A stretch of 64,000 nucleotides of DNA from Scortum barcoo. Lineage: Eukaryota > Chordata > Actinopteri > Centrarchiformes > Terapontidae. Below are positions 22,701 through 35,400 of this stretch, in pieces. Position 1 is the stretch's first letter; every line of letters starts with the position of its first letter. The DNA lies in NCBI GenBank assembly GCA_023238725.1, contig CM041531.1, positions 18,374,643-18,438,642 of the forward strand. Reading direction: 5' to 3'. The position numbers and the translations under genes are program-made. Under the pieces are notes generated by a model, which was given only the letters and a program-made list of their open reading frames with translations, searched no databases and was not told the DNA's origin.

Positions 22701-23705
22701 CCAAAGATGAGGAGTTCCTGGAGGCCGTTATCAGCGCCATGCGGTCTCTTTTGCAGATGATTGCTTCCAAAAACATCCCCCAGGTACAGAATATACCACA
22801 GCTTCAGCCTTTGGTAATGTAGACATTTGCATTTATGGGTTATTCTAAAGCGTTACTCCAGCAACATAGTATTGCACTTGTTTAAAGTTAAAAGTGATAA
22901 AAACAGTGGCAACACAGAAGCTGTACTTCCTGTCAGACTTGAAAATCCACTGTCTGCTCACACTAAACTCTGTTGACCGTGCTTATTTTGGACAGCTCAG
23001 TTTCTGTGGTTGGTTTTGTTTTTGTTAGTGTATGACCCCCCAGCAGCTGATGAGCCTGAGCGAAGCCGCCACCCGCTGTGATGTTGTCAGTGTGAGGGTC
23101 AACGCCGTCGCAATCCTGGGCATCACCGGCAGCACTTTAGCCAAAGAGAAGGGCACCGCTGAAACCCTTCAGGTATAATTTTTCACTCTTTTCTTCTCTC
23201 AGAATATTCAATCGTCCTCTAAGAAACTCTGCCCCCCTGCCACAGATGATTGGAAACGCCTTACTTCAGGTCGCCACAAGGGATGCCGACCTGGTGGTAA
23301 ACGGCGAAGCCCTCGATGCCTTGTTTGACGTTTTCGCGGATGGAGACGAGGCAGAGACAGCGGCAAAGAACATCCAGTTGCTACCTGCGCTGAAGGCACT
23401 TCAACCGGTCTTTAAGGCCAAGGTACCAGAGAGCTTTTTATCAAACGCTGCTCATGTTGATGTTTGTTGTTGAGCGACTTATAATAATAATTATTCAGCA
23501 CATCTTCCCCTTGTTTTAAGAAACGAACAAGAAGATGCACATCCTTCCCATCATGCGTCTTAAATAACAGTTTCTTCTTTCTGTCTGCTAGATTCGTAAA
23601 GAAGGAAGGGGCAGGTACAGCCCGCAGCAGCTGTGTGTGCTAGACAACATCAAGGTCAACCTGCGAAGATTCATTGGTTATCTGGAGAAGGTTGTGAAAA
23701 AATGA
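13778..23705 (+). CDS. heatr3: HEAT repeat-containing protein 3 (HEATR3)
   Basis: Fifteen coding exons: 13778-13906, 14483-14655, 16216-16303, 17623-17723, 18051-18160, 19460-19600, 19782-20071, 21355-21445, 21673-21827, 22155-22237, 22317-22453, 22695-22783, 23029-23172, 23246-23422 and 23592-23705. Phases join to 673 aa, against about 680 in human. Diagnostic segments are MGKSKTTKFKRPQF at the start, VREFACASISRVV, VTEDNPELL, EEWEE-type acidic stretches (DPSDDEWEEESSSDESD, about residues 375-391), GEALDALFDVFADG and IRKEGRGRYSPQQLCVLDN near the end. Alpha-helical HEAT/armadillo repeats flank a charged low-complexity linker (about residues 300-345). HEATR3, the relative of yeast Syo1, binds RPL5 and promotes its nuclear import for 5S RNP and 60S assembly. 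Intron 9 has a GC donor (aag|gcaaac, 21825-21833); the other introns are GT-AG. Intron 3 hosts a LINE fragment. Candidate polyadenylation signals lie at 24589 and 24958. Confidence 0.97.
14345..14402 (+). mobile_element. LINE 3' tail in heatr3 intron 1
   Basis: The wording 'gagctgctgtggcaagtgaa', then 'tttcca', 'attaataaag' and 'ttaatcttatc' matches the complement of the 3' end of the LINE at 16553-17470. It is a short 5'-truncated copy in the opposite orientation. Confidence 0.6.
16553..17470 (-). mobile_element. Truncated non-LTR retrotransposon (LINE) in heatr3 intron 3
   Basis: On the minus strand the region encodes the C-terminal part of a fish LINE ORF2. About 17460-17380 reads like YKYLGVHLNNKLDW. 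17011-17220 reads VCWGGGCSERDKKRLNRLIK and then GERRALAKLSTIMDNTSHPL. The 3' UTR ends at 16553 with 'gatcaataaaggatctta' on the minus strand. Stops and shifts interrupt the frame, and the 5' part with the catalytic reverse-transcriptase core is missing. It resembles CR1/L2/Jockey-group elements, but the clade is not certain. Confidence 0.85.
18949..18967 (+). other. G-rich tract in heatr3 intron 5
   Basis: Two G runs of seven and eight, separated by single T and preceded by GG, followed by 'gcggggcgggg' about 30 bases later. It is a potential quadruplex-forming sequence within what looks like a degraded dispersed repeat. Confidence 0.6.
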
Positions 23706-25109
23706 GGACTCTCACTACTTAACCTATTGAGCCTGAGTGGTTTGGACAGATATGCTAGCAGGAGCACAGAATGAACCAGAACATGGTTTGTGAAACCATC
23801 AAGTATTTATTATGTTGGCAGTAAACCATTTGTTTTTGCTTGGTTTAAATGTTCATATTCTCTAAATAATGATTATGACTTTATTTGTTGTGAAGAAAGA
23901 CATTTAATATTGGTTAGTGGTTACTGCAAGTTGCAGTGAAGAGGTTTTTATTTTTACTCCCTTGGTTATGTGTCATTCAGCCCAATGTGGCTGAAAAACC
24001 TATAATTTCATGTTCCCCCCTGTAACATTTTTAAGAGATCAGTGACAGCCCATGTTACAATGAGCCCAAACATTGATGTTTACAGTTCTGTTGCAAAGGG
24101 GAGGAAGCAGAGTTATTTGAAACTGCACGCCCTTTATGGGAAGGATTTTAGTATCAGCTGCTTCATGAAAAAGAGAAGATTTTGAGTTATGGATCCCTTT
24201 TAATGGAATCATAATTTTGTTGAGAAAGAAATTGGCTTGTTTAAAGAGAAATGAAATTACCATCTGATTTCAGCAGCTCACTAAGTGGAAAGGGTTTTCT
24301 ATACTCACTGCCAATGTTGTGATAACAGTAAAAGATATTTTAGCCTTTAGAAATAGACACATATTCTCTACCTCTGCCACTCTGCTTTCCCTCCACCTCC
24401 CATCTCTCAGCATCACTTGCACACTTTGCCAAGGCACCACTTTCAATGCACACAGTGGTAACATCTGCAGCAGAAAATTTGTGAACTTTTCTGTCATCGC
24501 TGTAGCCAACTTTCTACGAAAGCATTCTTCTCAGTAACATCATAAAATAATTGCCCAAATTGAAAAGAGATTGGGTGTAACTAGCACCAATAAATAAGAA
24601 TTAAGAAGTGCTGCCCACAGTCCTGTTCTACAACTGTGCAGGTTGGGAATATTTTAATCCAGGATAGCGTCATCTATGTAGCACCGGGTCCGCATCATGC
24701 TTTGAGTAACTGACAAAGTCGACGTATGATCTTTCATTCATGCTGTAAATGATAAAGAAAAAATGGTGAGTTGTATCAACGAATGACATTTTCCTAAATT
24801 TCAACATTTACTGTGATAGCTTTTACATTGTTTATCAGATATAATTCCCACAACTTTTCAGGGAAATGTCATTAACCTTGCATATCATTGATAAACAAAA
24901 GATAAATCTGAGGGAGAATATGTCATAAGGCTATAAATGAATAACCTTTTTTTTTTTAATAAATCCTGATTTCTTAAGCATTTGGTTTGTTTTCTTTTGC
25001 ATCATATGAACAATTTCTGAACTAATATGCCTGGAATTTTTTACATCTACCAAATGTTGGAGAACACTTAAATCACACATTGTATCTCTATAAACAAAAT
25101 ATTCAAGTT
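23706..25109. other. heatr3 3' UTR and intergenic sequence
   Basis: AT-rich sequence with AATAAA at 24589-24594 and 24958-24963, either of which could end the heatr3 mRNA. No other gene is visible. Confidence 0.5.
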
Positions 25110-26150
25110 CAAGATCTTCACTGTAGTAACATTGTGTAATTCATTGAGACCAAAATGATGTGACAACAGTCAGTGGAAACCAAAAAACAACCGATTGAAG
25201 GCTGGATTCAAATCACATCAAAAATCAAAGTAAAAGATTGAAATCACAGGCTGATCCAATTTGCATGGATTTCATCAGGGCAATTTATAATGTGACTCAG
25301 TAGTATGTATGGCCCATACGAGCCTGTATGCACTCCTGACAACGTCTGGGCAACTGCCTACACACTCTAGCCAGCCACATGAGGTCGGGCATTGTCCTGC
25401 ACCAGAAGGAACCCAGGGCCCACTGCACCAGCTTAAGGTCTGACAGTGACCCTGTGACTCCGGTACCTAACAGCAGTCAGGGTAACGCTGGCTAACACAT
25501 GGAGGTTTGTGTGACCCTCCAAGGACATGACTTCCCTGACCATCACTGACCCACAGCAAAACTGATCATGCTCAATGATGTTGCAGGCAGCATAATGTTG
25601 ACCTCGGCTCCTGACTCTTTAACATCTGTCACATGCTTAGTGTGAACTTGCTCTCATCTGTGAGGAGAACCTGGCGGACCTACCAGTTCTGGTGTTCTGT
25701 AGCGAATACCAATCAGTCTGCATGGTGCCGTGCTGTGAGCAAAGGCCCCAATAGAGGATATGTGCCCTCATGCCACCCTCATGTCTGTTTCTGTCAGTTT
25801 GGTCAGAAACATGCACACAAGTAGCCCACTGGAGATCATTTTGCCTCTGGCAGCGCTCCTGTTCCTCCTCGCACATAGCAGCAGGGGTTGATTGCCCTTC
25901 TGCAGCCCTGTTCAGCTCTCCCTGTGCAATGACTTGTTTCCTGGTATCTCCTCCATGCTCTTGAGACTGTGTTGGGAGACACAGCAAACCTTCTCATGAT
26001 GGCACAGATGAATGTGCCACCCTGGAGGAGCTGGACCACCTCCACCTAAGCTACCAGTAATGACGGGAGAATCACTTAGGAAGGATGAGGAGAGATCAAT
26101 TGTCTGTGGACACAACCAGCAAACCGATTCTCTTTTGGGGAAGAAAAAAT
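25110..26150 (-). mobile_element. Decayed Tc1/mariner-type transposon between heatr3 and tent4b
   Basis: The minus strand encodes transposase remnants. The helix-turn-helix part is FAVSPNTVSRAWRRYQETS (25836-26045 region), followed by VHVSDQTDRNRHEGGMRA and, further on, LTVTLTA-like sequence with frameshifts. The plus-strand wording 'gggcattgtcctgcaccaga' and 'aatgatgttgcaggcagcat' is familiar from many fish Tc1-like copies. The sequence jumps from 'gacaacgtctgggc' to 'aactgcctacacactc' near 25350. Compared with the family as I recall it, about 200 bp of coding sequence is missing there. It is non-functional. Confidence 0.8.
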
Positions 26151-26689
26151 TCTCAAATCATTCTCCATTTCCAGCTTCTCAGATGAGACGATGTGCTGCT
26201 TCTGTTTATATCACCGAAAATGAAATATGTTTTAGGTTTTAGACTGTTGGTCTGACAGAACAAACTACTTAATGGTGTCACCTTAGTCAGTTGTTGGGAA
26301 ATTATGAGAATTTTTTTTTTTGTCTAAATGATTAATCGAATAGTCCCCAGAATAGCTGTAAGATTAACTGATAATAAAACTAGTCAGTTACTATTTTTGG
26401 TATTCACCCTTTCAGTCCACAGGATTTTTAATATTGTCTTGTGTACTATGTACTATGCATTTAACTCATCATAGGAATTTTACACAGTAACAAGGAGGGT
26501 AACATCCTGGGATGCTGTGTAAACCATGAGTACAGTAACGAATGCGTGTGTCTGACAGTGTGACGGTGTGACCACCGGGCAAAATCAGAGGTTTAGGTGG
26601 CTGTAGTGCTCATATCTTGTCCATTTCACAGTGATGAGGGAATAATAAATCAGTGGCTGTTATGTAACAACAAACAGTTGTCTGTTGCG

Positions 26690-27132
26690 TAAGAGCGGCT
26701 GGCCCCGCCCCCTGGTGGCCCCGCGCATGCGCAGCAGTGTCAGCAGCAGCTCGGCGCACTCCGCCATTGAGGCAGCCCGGATCAGGAGGAAAGGGTCAGA
26801 GCGGCTCCTCGACAGGCGGCGGTGGCACGTTTTCTGCTCTCTTCAACTCTGCCTTCACACAGCGGCCTCAGAGCTCCACTCGTCGCACCCCCAGCGGATG
26901 ATTTGCCTCCACACCCTCGCTCGTTGCCGCTTCTGAAGCGACGCGTTTTCAGCGGATTTCGCAGGAGTAACGGGGCGGCTATAACGAGGCTACGGCAGGC
27001 TAGCTAACGTTAGCTAGCGACCTGGCTAGCTGCACACGAGCTGAGAGCCTCGCTCGGTGCTGGTGGGGTGGAAGAGGAAGAGGAGGAGGAGGAGGAGGTG
27101 GAGGGGGGGCGGTCTGCCTACAGTGTCGTTTG
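26690..27132 (+). promoter_or_regulatory. tent4b CpG-rich promoter and 5' UTR
   Basis: A sharp rise in GC and CpG content starts at about 26690. It carries a GC box (ccccgcccc, 26703-26711), a CTCF-like core on the minus strand (26705-26718, reading ccaccagggggcgg) and a perfect palindromic NRF1 site gcgcatgcgc at 26723-26732. The 5' UTR ends in a GAG/GGA purine-rich stretch (27070-27110) shortly before the ATG at 27133. No TATA box is seen. Confidence 0.65.
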
Positions 27133-30100
27133 ATGGATCCGAGGATCGCCTGGTTTCAACCAGAACAGCGCGGACCGGCTAACAACCTGTGGATGCAGAT
27201 CTGGGAGACGACTCAGGGGCTCGGCTACCTGCAGGTGAACAGCAGCGGAGCTCAGAGCGCGGCGAGCCTGAAGGCGACCGGAGCCGTGCTCACCGGCAGG
27301 AACGGGGGGACACCGGACTCACACGGCGGCAGCGGCGGCGAGGCCAGGACTCAGGGGATGTCGAGCACGGTGGGCAGCGGAGGAGAGCTGGCGGAGCAGC
27401 GGGACTTTATACCTCTGGAAACCAATAGCAACCACAACAACCGAGCCGGTGGCCGAGGAGGTGGAGGTGGGGGGCAGCAGCAGGGCAGCGGGGTGGCTTT
27501 GCTCTGGGGACACCCCAACAAAAGGAAAAGAGACAACAAAGCTAGCACTTTCGGATTCAACTCGAGCTTCCTGACCGGCCCCGATGAGAGCTACACCGGC
27601 ACACCGTGGAAAGTCAGGAACTACTCAGAGGGGATCATCGGGTAAGAGGAGAGAGACCCACGCAGAGATTTGATTAAAGTGTTCACCCCTCTGAAGCGGG
27701 GGTCAACTAGCTGTGATTTCGCCTAGTTGAAGTAGTTTAGCTGCGGGACCGAGAGACGGCCGAGATTGTCAGTCCCACCCCACCCACTGACTCACAGCTA
27801 GATAACTTAGTGTAGCTCCACATAGTGTCACAGAAAAATGATCTGTCAAGGGCGAGCCCGACCACTGATGTGCAGTTTACACAGCAAGTTAAAGGTGCAG
27901 GTCACTGTCATTCAGGCTGTCACACCAAGTCCTGTAAAGTGAGAGCCCCCACCTCAAAACTGTGCAGGAAGTACGAGTGTTGCCTCAAACAAGCAGAGTT
28001 TTTAGTTTATTTACTCTTCTAATAACATCTTAGAAGGTTTTAAGGATGTGTTTTATCAAACCATCATTGCTTTTGTATTCTAGATGACTTTTGAGAAGAT
28101 GCTCATCAAAATGCAGCAACACACCCAAGTAACTTCCAGGAGGTTTAACAACCTAGTTTTTCTCAGTACTGTTTTTTGGACCTTTGCACTGCATCAGATC
28201 AGACACCCTGATCTACTCATGTTATGGTGTTCATTAGATGACTAAAGGGCCGTGTGGTGTGCTGCTTACGTGAGTAAAACTGGTCTGTCAACAACTACAT
28301 GTTTCAAAAAGGAGAAAGAGGGGGAGGTGACAGGGTGCTGCCCTACGCAGGCGTGACACTTTCACTACCCTTGTGTCACTTTCCTGCTCCTCCTCCAGCC
28401 TCCGTAAGCCCGCTAATACAAGGCTGGCAGGATTTCATAGGAAATAACAAGTTGTCAAACAGCTTCTGAACAATGTTGTGAGGGGAAAAGTCAGCACGAG
28501 GTACAATGTATGGGCAGGAAGTGCATTGTAAACACTTAGCTCAGATAGTGTTTGCAGTCATGGCACTGCTTATTTATAGCAGGTGAGGGAATCTGTCACA
28601 AATGAGTCTTAACAAGGTTAGCTAACTTAAAGACTCTTCTCACACCAGGTTCTGCAAACATGCAGAAGTGTTGACCCCTGAGATTAGAAACTGTGCAGCT
28701 GTGCTGACTGCGCATCCCCCCTGTTTAAGAATTAACTCATACTTACACATACACTTTCTCTCCCGCCCCATTTAAAACACACCAATAATCTGATAATCAA
28801 TGTATTTATGAAGTTGATATAAATGAGGAGGCAAGTATTCCTGCGTTCTGCATCTTCATTGGGTTCGATGTAGCTCTATCTTTAGTGCCCACTACAGTAT
28901 CAGAGATCAATGGCAGGTTCACACGGACAAGAGTGCAGCTCATGCAAATATGAACTCAATGCACTGCCAGTGCACTGAATCCAGTCTGTAATACTGCATT
29001 ACGATGGTGACAAGTTTTCGTAGTGGAAAAAACTCTGAATGCTTACAGAGACACATCAAAAGCCAAAAAAATGCCTGAATACTCAGCTTCAGTTGAAATA
29101 GTAAGTGCTGGTGTCACTGGTCAACACTGTTCAGACATTTTTTGACTAAATGAGAGTTTGAAACATACTGAGCATACAGTCAGCCATAGAAAAGACATGA
29201 ATGTTTTTTTTAAAGGCCTTTATGGATGTTTTGACACTTTTTAAACCGAGGAAACACTATATCATTGTTGGAGATGTCAACAGGTATTGATCCTAAAATA
29301 GTGACCAAACTCAACAAGGCCAAGCAGCTGACTGATTATAAAAGCAGTGGAAAGCCACAGCACATGTTTGAAGTTAATGTCAACTTCAATGATGGTTCAT
29401 GAATCGAGCTTCAACTTCTTGTGTGAGATTTGATTCATTAGAGGCCGTGAACATTTAGCTGGGCTCGCATTGTTCACATGGGAGCTAGTCCTGTAACACT
29501 GAGCAACAGGAGGATCAAGTCACATGGTATAATAAATGTACGAGACATTTATTAACTTGGAACTTCATCAAATGGGCTGCTTCTTAGAAACAGTGTTTTT
29601 TTTTTTTATGTTATAACAGGGGACAAATATTTTGGTGGGTGGGGCTCTGTTTTAAAGACCTTTTAGGTGCAGAGATTTGCCCTCCTCCCCACCCCGTTCA
29701 GTCAGACATGTGTAGACAAGCAGAACACCAGAGTGTGGAGCTCAGTCTTTGGCTTATCCTCATTTATAGTTATATGGAAGCTCTGTGTTTGCATAAGGAC
29801 ATTCTTTAGTGATTAGCTCGGCTAATACCAGAACCTGAACCTCAGAGGCTCAATCACACTCACCACCACTGGGGGCTCTCTGTCTAACCAGACTCATTCA
29901 CAGTGCCAGCTCACTCTGTGGCATTATAGGAAACGTATTTCGAAACGCACATGTACACAGCCGCAGCACATTATGTGGATCTAAAAGCTGCTGTCGTTAC
30001 GTTGATTCCACGGTTAAAGCTCCGCTCATAACGACGTGTTGTTGTTGCTTGGGAGATGTGGTCTGGATGTGGGATGTATAGAGGAGCGATAAACATCCTG

Positions 30101-32130
30101 TTCCACTGTTGGCAATAGCCCATGCGCGCTGCCTGCGATTAGACAAGCGGAGGATACTTTCAGTCGTTTACTGTAATGAGCTTCCATGTCACGGGTGGTG
30201 GCGCTGAGCAATATGTTGTTTCGTGTACATTGGCTTTTTGTAGAATTTACACAGCCCCTTGTGGCTGAATTGTTTGCTTTTCACGCGCGACTGGTTTTTA
30301 CTTAAAGATGCACCCCCCCCCCCACCCTGTACTGTTTCCAAATGTTCCTTATCTCACTTCTGAGGTAAGTTTGGTTACAAAGAGTCAACCGGCAAATTAG
30401 GAGAGTGAGGAGAGGAGGGTTTTGGTCAGCTGGTCTTAGATTCTTGCTTTGGATTTAGTAACTGTGGTTGAACCTTTTCCTTACTATTCTGGCTTTTGCC
30501 GCCCTTTTTAAATGTCGTACATCCAGACACAGGGAATAAGATGTTTGAGCATTCAGTCAGGTTGAATGGTGTCAGGCGTGGGGACAAGGTGAACCTGGGA
30601 ATCGTCACCATCAAAAAAGGGTAAAGGTGGGAATAAGTTCAAATGCGTTTTTCCATGGGGACCGACTGTACACTATATTTGGCCATGGGGGTTGGAGAGG
30701 CAGAGGCATGTGCTTATTTGTGTTTTACGCTCCTCCAGTCCTTTTGGAAGCGAGAGGGTCCGAGCAGGCGGCCCGCCTCACGATGGAAAAGAATCGGTGT
30801 TTACATGCTCCTCACGGCCTCACTTCCACAAAACAAAGCCAGCCCTCCGAGGGAGAAACCCGAGTCCCTTCACCGCCTGCCCAATCAGATCGGAAGACTC
30901 TAAGGGAGTGTTTCCACCTCATTTTCTGGTCTCGCGGAGCAGTTATTCAGATTCTTTATATGGACACAGGAAGTCAGTGTAGCCTGGGAGAGCTGTGGCC
31001 CATATCTGTCCGGCTGATCTGCGCTCTGATCTGGTGTTGTGTTGTGGGCTTTTATTGTGTAGGCAAGACACGACGTTCCAAAGTTCCAGTCATTTTTATA
31101 ACAGAGAGGCATTGTGAGGGAATGAACTCAGAGCAATAGGTGGATTTATCAGATATCAGCGTCTGCTGCTCTCTACAACCGGCCAGCGCTGATCTGAAAA
31201 ACCCCTCTGAAATCTATTTGTATAAAATCAACAGTAATTCTGAGTCTTTGAAAGCAATCCAAAAAAGTAGATTTGATGTGTCAGTGTCAGGTACAACATG
31301 TTGTCCAAACACATTGGAGATCGAAAGTGTTAATAGTTGTTCAGCCATACTGGGGTTGGAGTTTAAAAAGTGGTAAAGGACTGTTTTTTCCCTCTGGATG
31401 TCTTCATTTTAATCTCGTGTCCTCGCATGTGGTGAATGTCTTACTCATACAAAGCACTTTGCTCTTGTGGCCCAAAATGGTAGCGACGACAGAGCAACCC
31501 TCACTTGATGAATGTTAGCGGGGCCGGGTGTTGGCAGCTAGTTTGGAGTGGTGAAGCAGAACATCACTTGCAGGCTAATGAAATGTGTGGTTAATCGCTC
31601 ACTGATAGTAGCCCTGGCTCAGGGTTTATTGCCATTTTTTAGCCGCTGTCTTTTGGAGATTTATGAGTTCCAGCACACAGATAGCACCTCTGTGACTGAA
31701 GCTCCATTATTAGAACTGCGGTTCATCCAGCCTCTACTGGCATCTATGTCACGTTCTCCCCCCTCTCTCTATCTTTTTCTGCTTGCTGGTTGGCTCTCGG
31801 CCAAGGCATGTAAGCCCGTGGAGAGAGAAGCCTGCACGCCGGTCATTTGGACTGTAGGTGAAACAGGTCCCCTCTGAACAGCACGTGTGGGCAGCTCTCC
31901 ATAACGCAGCCTTCCCATGTGTAGTGAGGAATGTGTTTTTCTTTTTTTTCCCCCTTGCTTCCTGTCCAATGGAAACCCTTCCCATGCTCCAGACTGATGC
32001 AGTCAGCAAGCGACGCAGAGTGCTCTATGTTGTTTTTTTTTTTTTTTTTATTTAGAGCGTGTGTTCAGACTCTGACCTTCTCAGCACGTGTGCAGAACGA
32101 CATGACATGACAATTTCTTTCTTGTTGTCG

Positions 32131-32188
<58 letters not shown>

Positions 32189-32388
32189 TTAAGTTTGGTA
32201 CAGCTTTGGTGTTGCCATAAAATAAATTTTTCAGGTTTGTTGCAGGTTTTATTTTGAAATCCCAGAAGATATTAACTAATAATTAATTATAAATATAATT
32301 TATAATTTTAAATGTATTTGAAAATGAATAGTAAGAAAAGCAATAATGCATGTGGTGTATTAGTTTTGGCTTATTCTTCTCATTAGGG

Positions 32389-32423
<35 letters not shown>

Positions 32424-35400
32424 GACATATATTTTGAAGTTGGTCGTGTCCTTCAAGGCTCCAACAGCTTGTGCTGAATCATACATTTTCCTACTCTAAC
32501 ATATTAATGCCAGACCAGCACAGTTGTTCTGAAGGCTTAAACATGCTTCAAGTGTCACTTCCCGGTGTTGAGAAAGCTAATTTGATACTGTAGTTAGTAA
32601 AGCCTCAAGGTACTCCATTGGCAGTGGGTTGAACTACATTACAAAATGTAGAAATGACAGCTGCAGTACAAAGTACTCTGATATTTCATATCAGAAAATG
32701 TCATAGACACATGGAATTACTTTGGATTGGGAGACACCTGTCTGATCAATAGATTTGTTTGTTTCACAAAGACAGTCAACATAGAGGTATTGAAAAATAT
32801 GATTTACATTTTATCAGATGCTGACGCTCTACTGGTGCGATGCTCCCAAGCCTGTTCACCCTGGCAGTATTACCATATTTATAGTCCCAACTCTTCCTGT
32901 TTTGACCGCAGCACCCTGCTGCATCACTCAGGCATGACCAGACCCATCACCCATCATTAGAAGTCAGCAGTGTTTAGGCCTTTGCGTAACTAGAGCTGTT
33001 TTGTCCCAGTGGCCAACACTTAGCACCCCAGATCAGTTCATTGATGAAACATTAATGGATCTGCCATCTGCGAGACATCGACACCTCTGCCTCTGTGGCT
33101 GCCCTCATTGTGAAAAGCAGTGTGTGATGTGACTTGTTTGCCTCCGGCCACCCAGTCAATGTGGACAGAGTAGTGTCACATAACACACTCTTCCTTCTTT
33201 TGTTGCAAAAGGATGTCCAGGCCCAAAATTTAAAGCCCTCACAAAATTTGGGTCATGATATTGGGACTCTTTCTTTCTGTCTTTCTTGTTTTCTGTCTTA
33301 CTGTATGGCAACAGAAGTAGTCGCAGGCGTTTTGATCACGACCAATCAGATCTAATGATGTAACGCTGCTCATTGTATTGAACGTGGCCATCCATCAGAG
33401 ATCTCGTGTTTCAGGCAGGTTTCTCTTCACACATGAACAGCGTGTCTTAACACTGTCCCAGCACGCCTTTTTCAGTATTAGACTCTAAAGCTGTGCTACA
33501 GGCGCTCTGACAGACACTTTTGTACCGTAGTGCCAAAATATCTGCACAGTCAGTAAGTAGTGCTCAGTGTGATGCGACAATAACCTCTTTTTCCTCCATC
33601 CTACCCAACTTAACAGATGGCTCTCGTTCACATGAAGGCATTTTAGCACCACACCCAGTCCACTCTCTCTCTCTCGCTCTGTTTTTCTGTTTCACCTTAT
33701 GAGGGTGTCTGGCCCTCTACCTTTTTAATCTTTTTTTTTCTTTTCCCTCCAGTTTTCCCTCATTCTTTTCATTTTCTTTTTTTCTTACATTCCCCTCATA
33801 CCCTCTCAGCCACATCAAGGCCGAATTATGCTTCTCTGACAAGGTGTTGCAGTGCCTTTGTGGAGTAGCTCTATAGAAATATCGAGGCTCCTACCGTAGC
33901 TTATTGTGTTTTCTATAATGGAAAAACATCACGATGTGCATCACAGAGTTGGAAAATAAAAAGGACTGCAATAGCAGCAGGCATGAACAGATTCCACTTT
34001 TTCTCTCCAAATACCAAGCCCAGGCTTGATTAATTTTTTCATTTATGTATTCAGAAACATTCAGCTCAGAAGAAATATACAAGGAATTTTCTATGACCGT
34101 AGAGTGATGTTGTGAAGTTTCCTGAATCATGACCTCATTGTTGTTCTCGTACCCGTACTTGCTATGACAACTATACTTGACTATAAACCAGTTCCTTATC
34201 CATGGGAATTGATGTCGAACGACAGCAACTAGTTGATTACTCGATCAGTCAATCGACAGAAAAGGAAGCGGCAACTGTTTTGATAATCACTTAATTGTTC
34301 GCATCATTATTTCAAGTAGAAATGCCAAACAATTGATGGTTTCAGCTCCCTTAAATGCGAGGATTTATTACTTTTTCTGGTCCCAAAATGATGGTGAACT
34401 AAATGTCTTTGGAATTTTTGACTGCTGGTTGGACAAAACAACATCTGTGACATCCTTGTAGAAAGCTGTAGGAAATTGTGATGGGTTGTTTTTCATTGTT
34501 TTCTAATATTTTATAGGGTAAACACATTTGTTAATTATTGTTGTTGACACTTGTTGATGTTTGTGCCTGTGACTTACTGTCCAAAGAGCGTGCAGTACTT
34601 GTTTTATCCCCTGCTGCAGCCCTTCATCCCCGTGTCCCTGCTCCCCTTCATTCAGATTTTAGTCGTACGTACGGAGCCAACTGCGTGCAGCTCAAAGACA
34701 AGACGAGTTCAACTGCGAAAACACAAACATCAGAGTCAGTAAGCAAGACTGGCACCATTTCAGTGACACTAGAATAATCATGCCAGAGGGAAACATTAGA
34801 AAAAGACAAAGTGCTAAGCAGGAGAGAGAGGGAGTTTTCTTTTCCTCCTCTGGGAGCCTCAGCTCTCTGGAAACCTGTTCCACAAGATTACATAACATTA
34901 CTATGATATAGGCAAGTGGGATTATCTGATAAGCAGCGCCAAGGGTCCATGTGCTTCCCGGGCAGGTGCAGGGCTGAGATGTAACTTGATCCAAGAAGGT
35001 GGGGCAGGAGAAGTGATTTCTTTGGCTGCTGCCGTCACGTGATGATGAGGGAGCAGGAGTGGCCTGTTTGCAGTGAAATGAAACCTACTCTACTGCTGTG
35101 AAGTGAAAATGTGCACATCTCAGGACGTCAGCTGTTTACCTAAAATGTTTTTAGTTTATTACATTGCAGAGTGAAAATACTCTAGATAATCGTGCCCGCT
35201 TTTTCAGCTTGTTGATGTTTATGGAAGTCAGAACATACATCAGACGTCAAAACCAAATAAAATCAGTTTAGTTGTAACACATCACAGTAACTCAAATGAA
35301 CATAAATACTCTCAGGACTTTGGGCTGATGTGTCTTAATCATAGAGAAATGAGTTAGAGAGCTGCTTTCTCTTAACCATGAAATCAAAACTGATGTATTT

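Noticed and set aside
27130..27132. TTG codon directly before the tent4b ATG as a start
   Set aside because: ATG at 27133 gives the family N-terminus MDPRIAWF. Initiation at TTG is not needed.
27189..27428. Alternative-frame ORF inside tent4b exon 1
   Set aside because: It overlaps the recognised N-terminal tent4b frame in a GC-rich exon. Long shadow frames are expected there.
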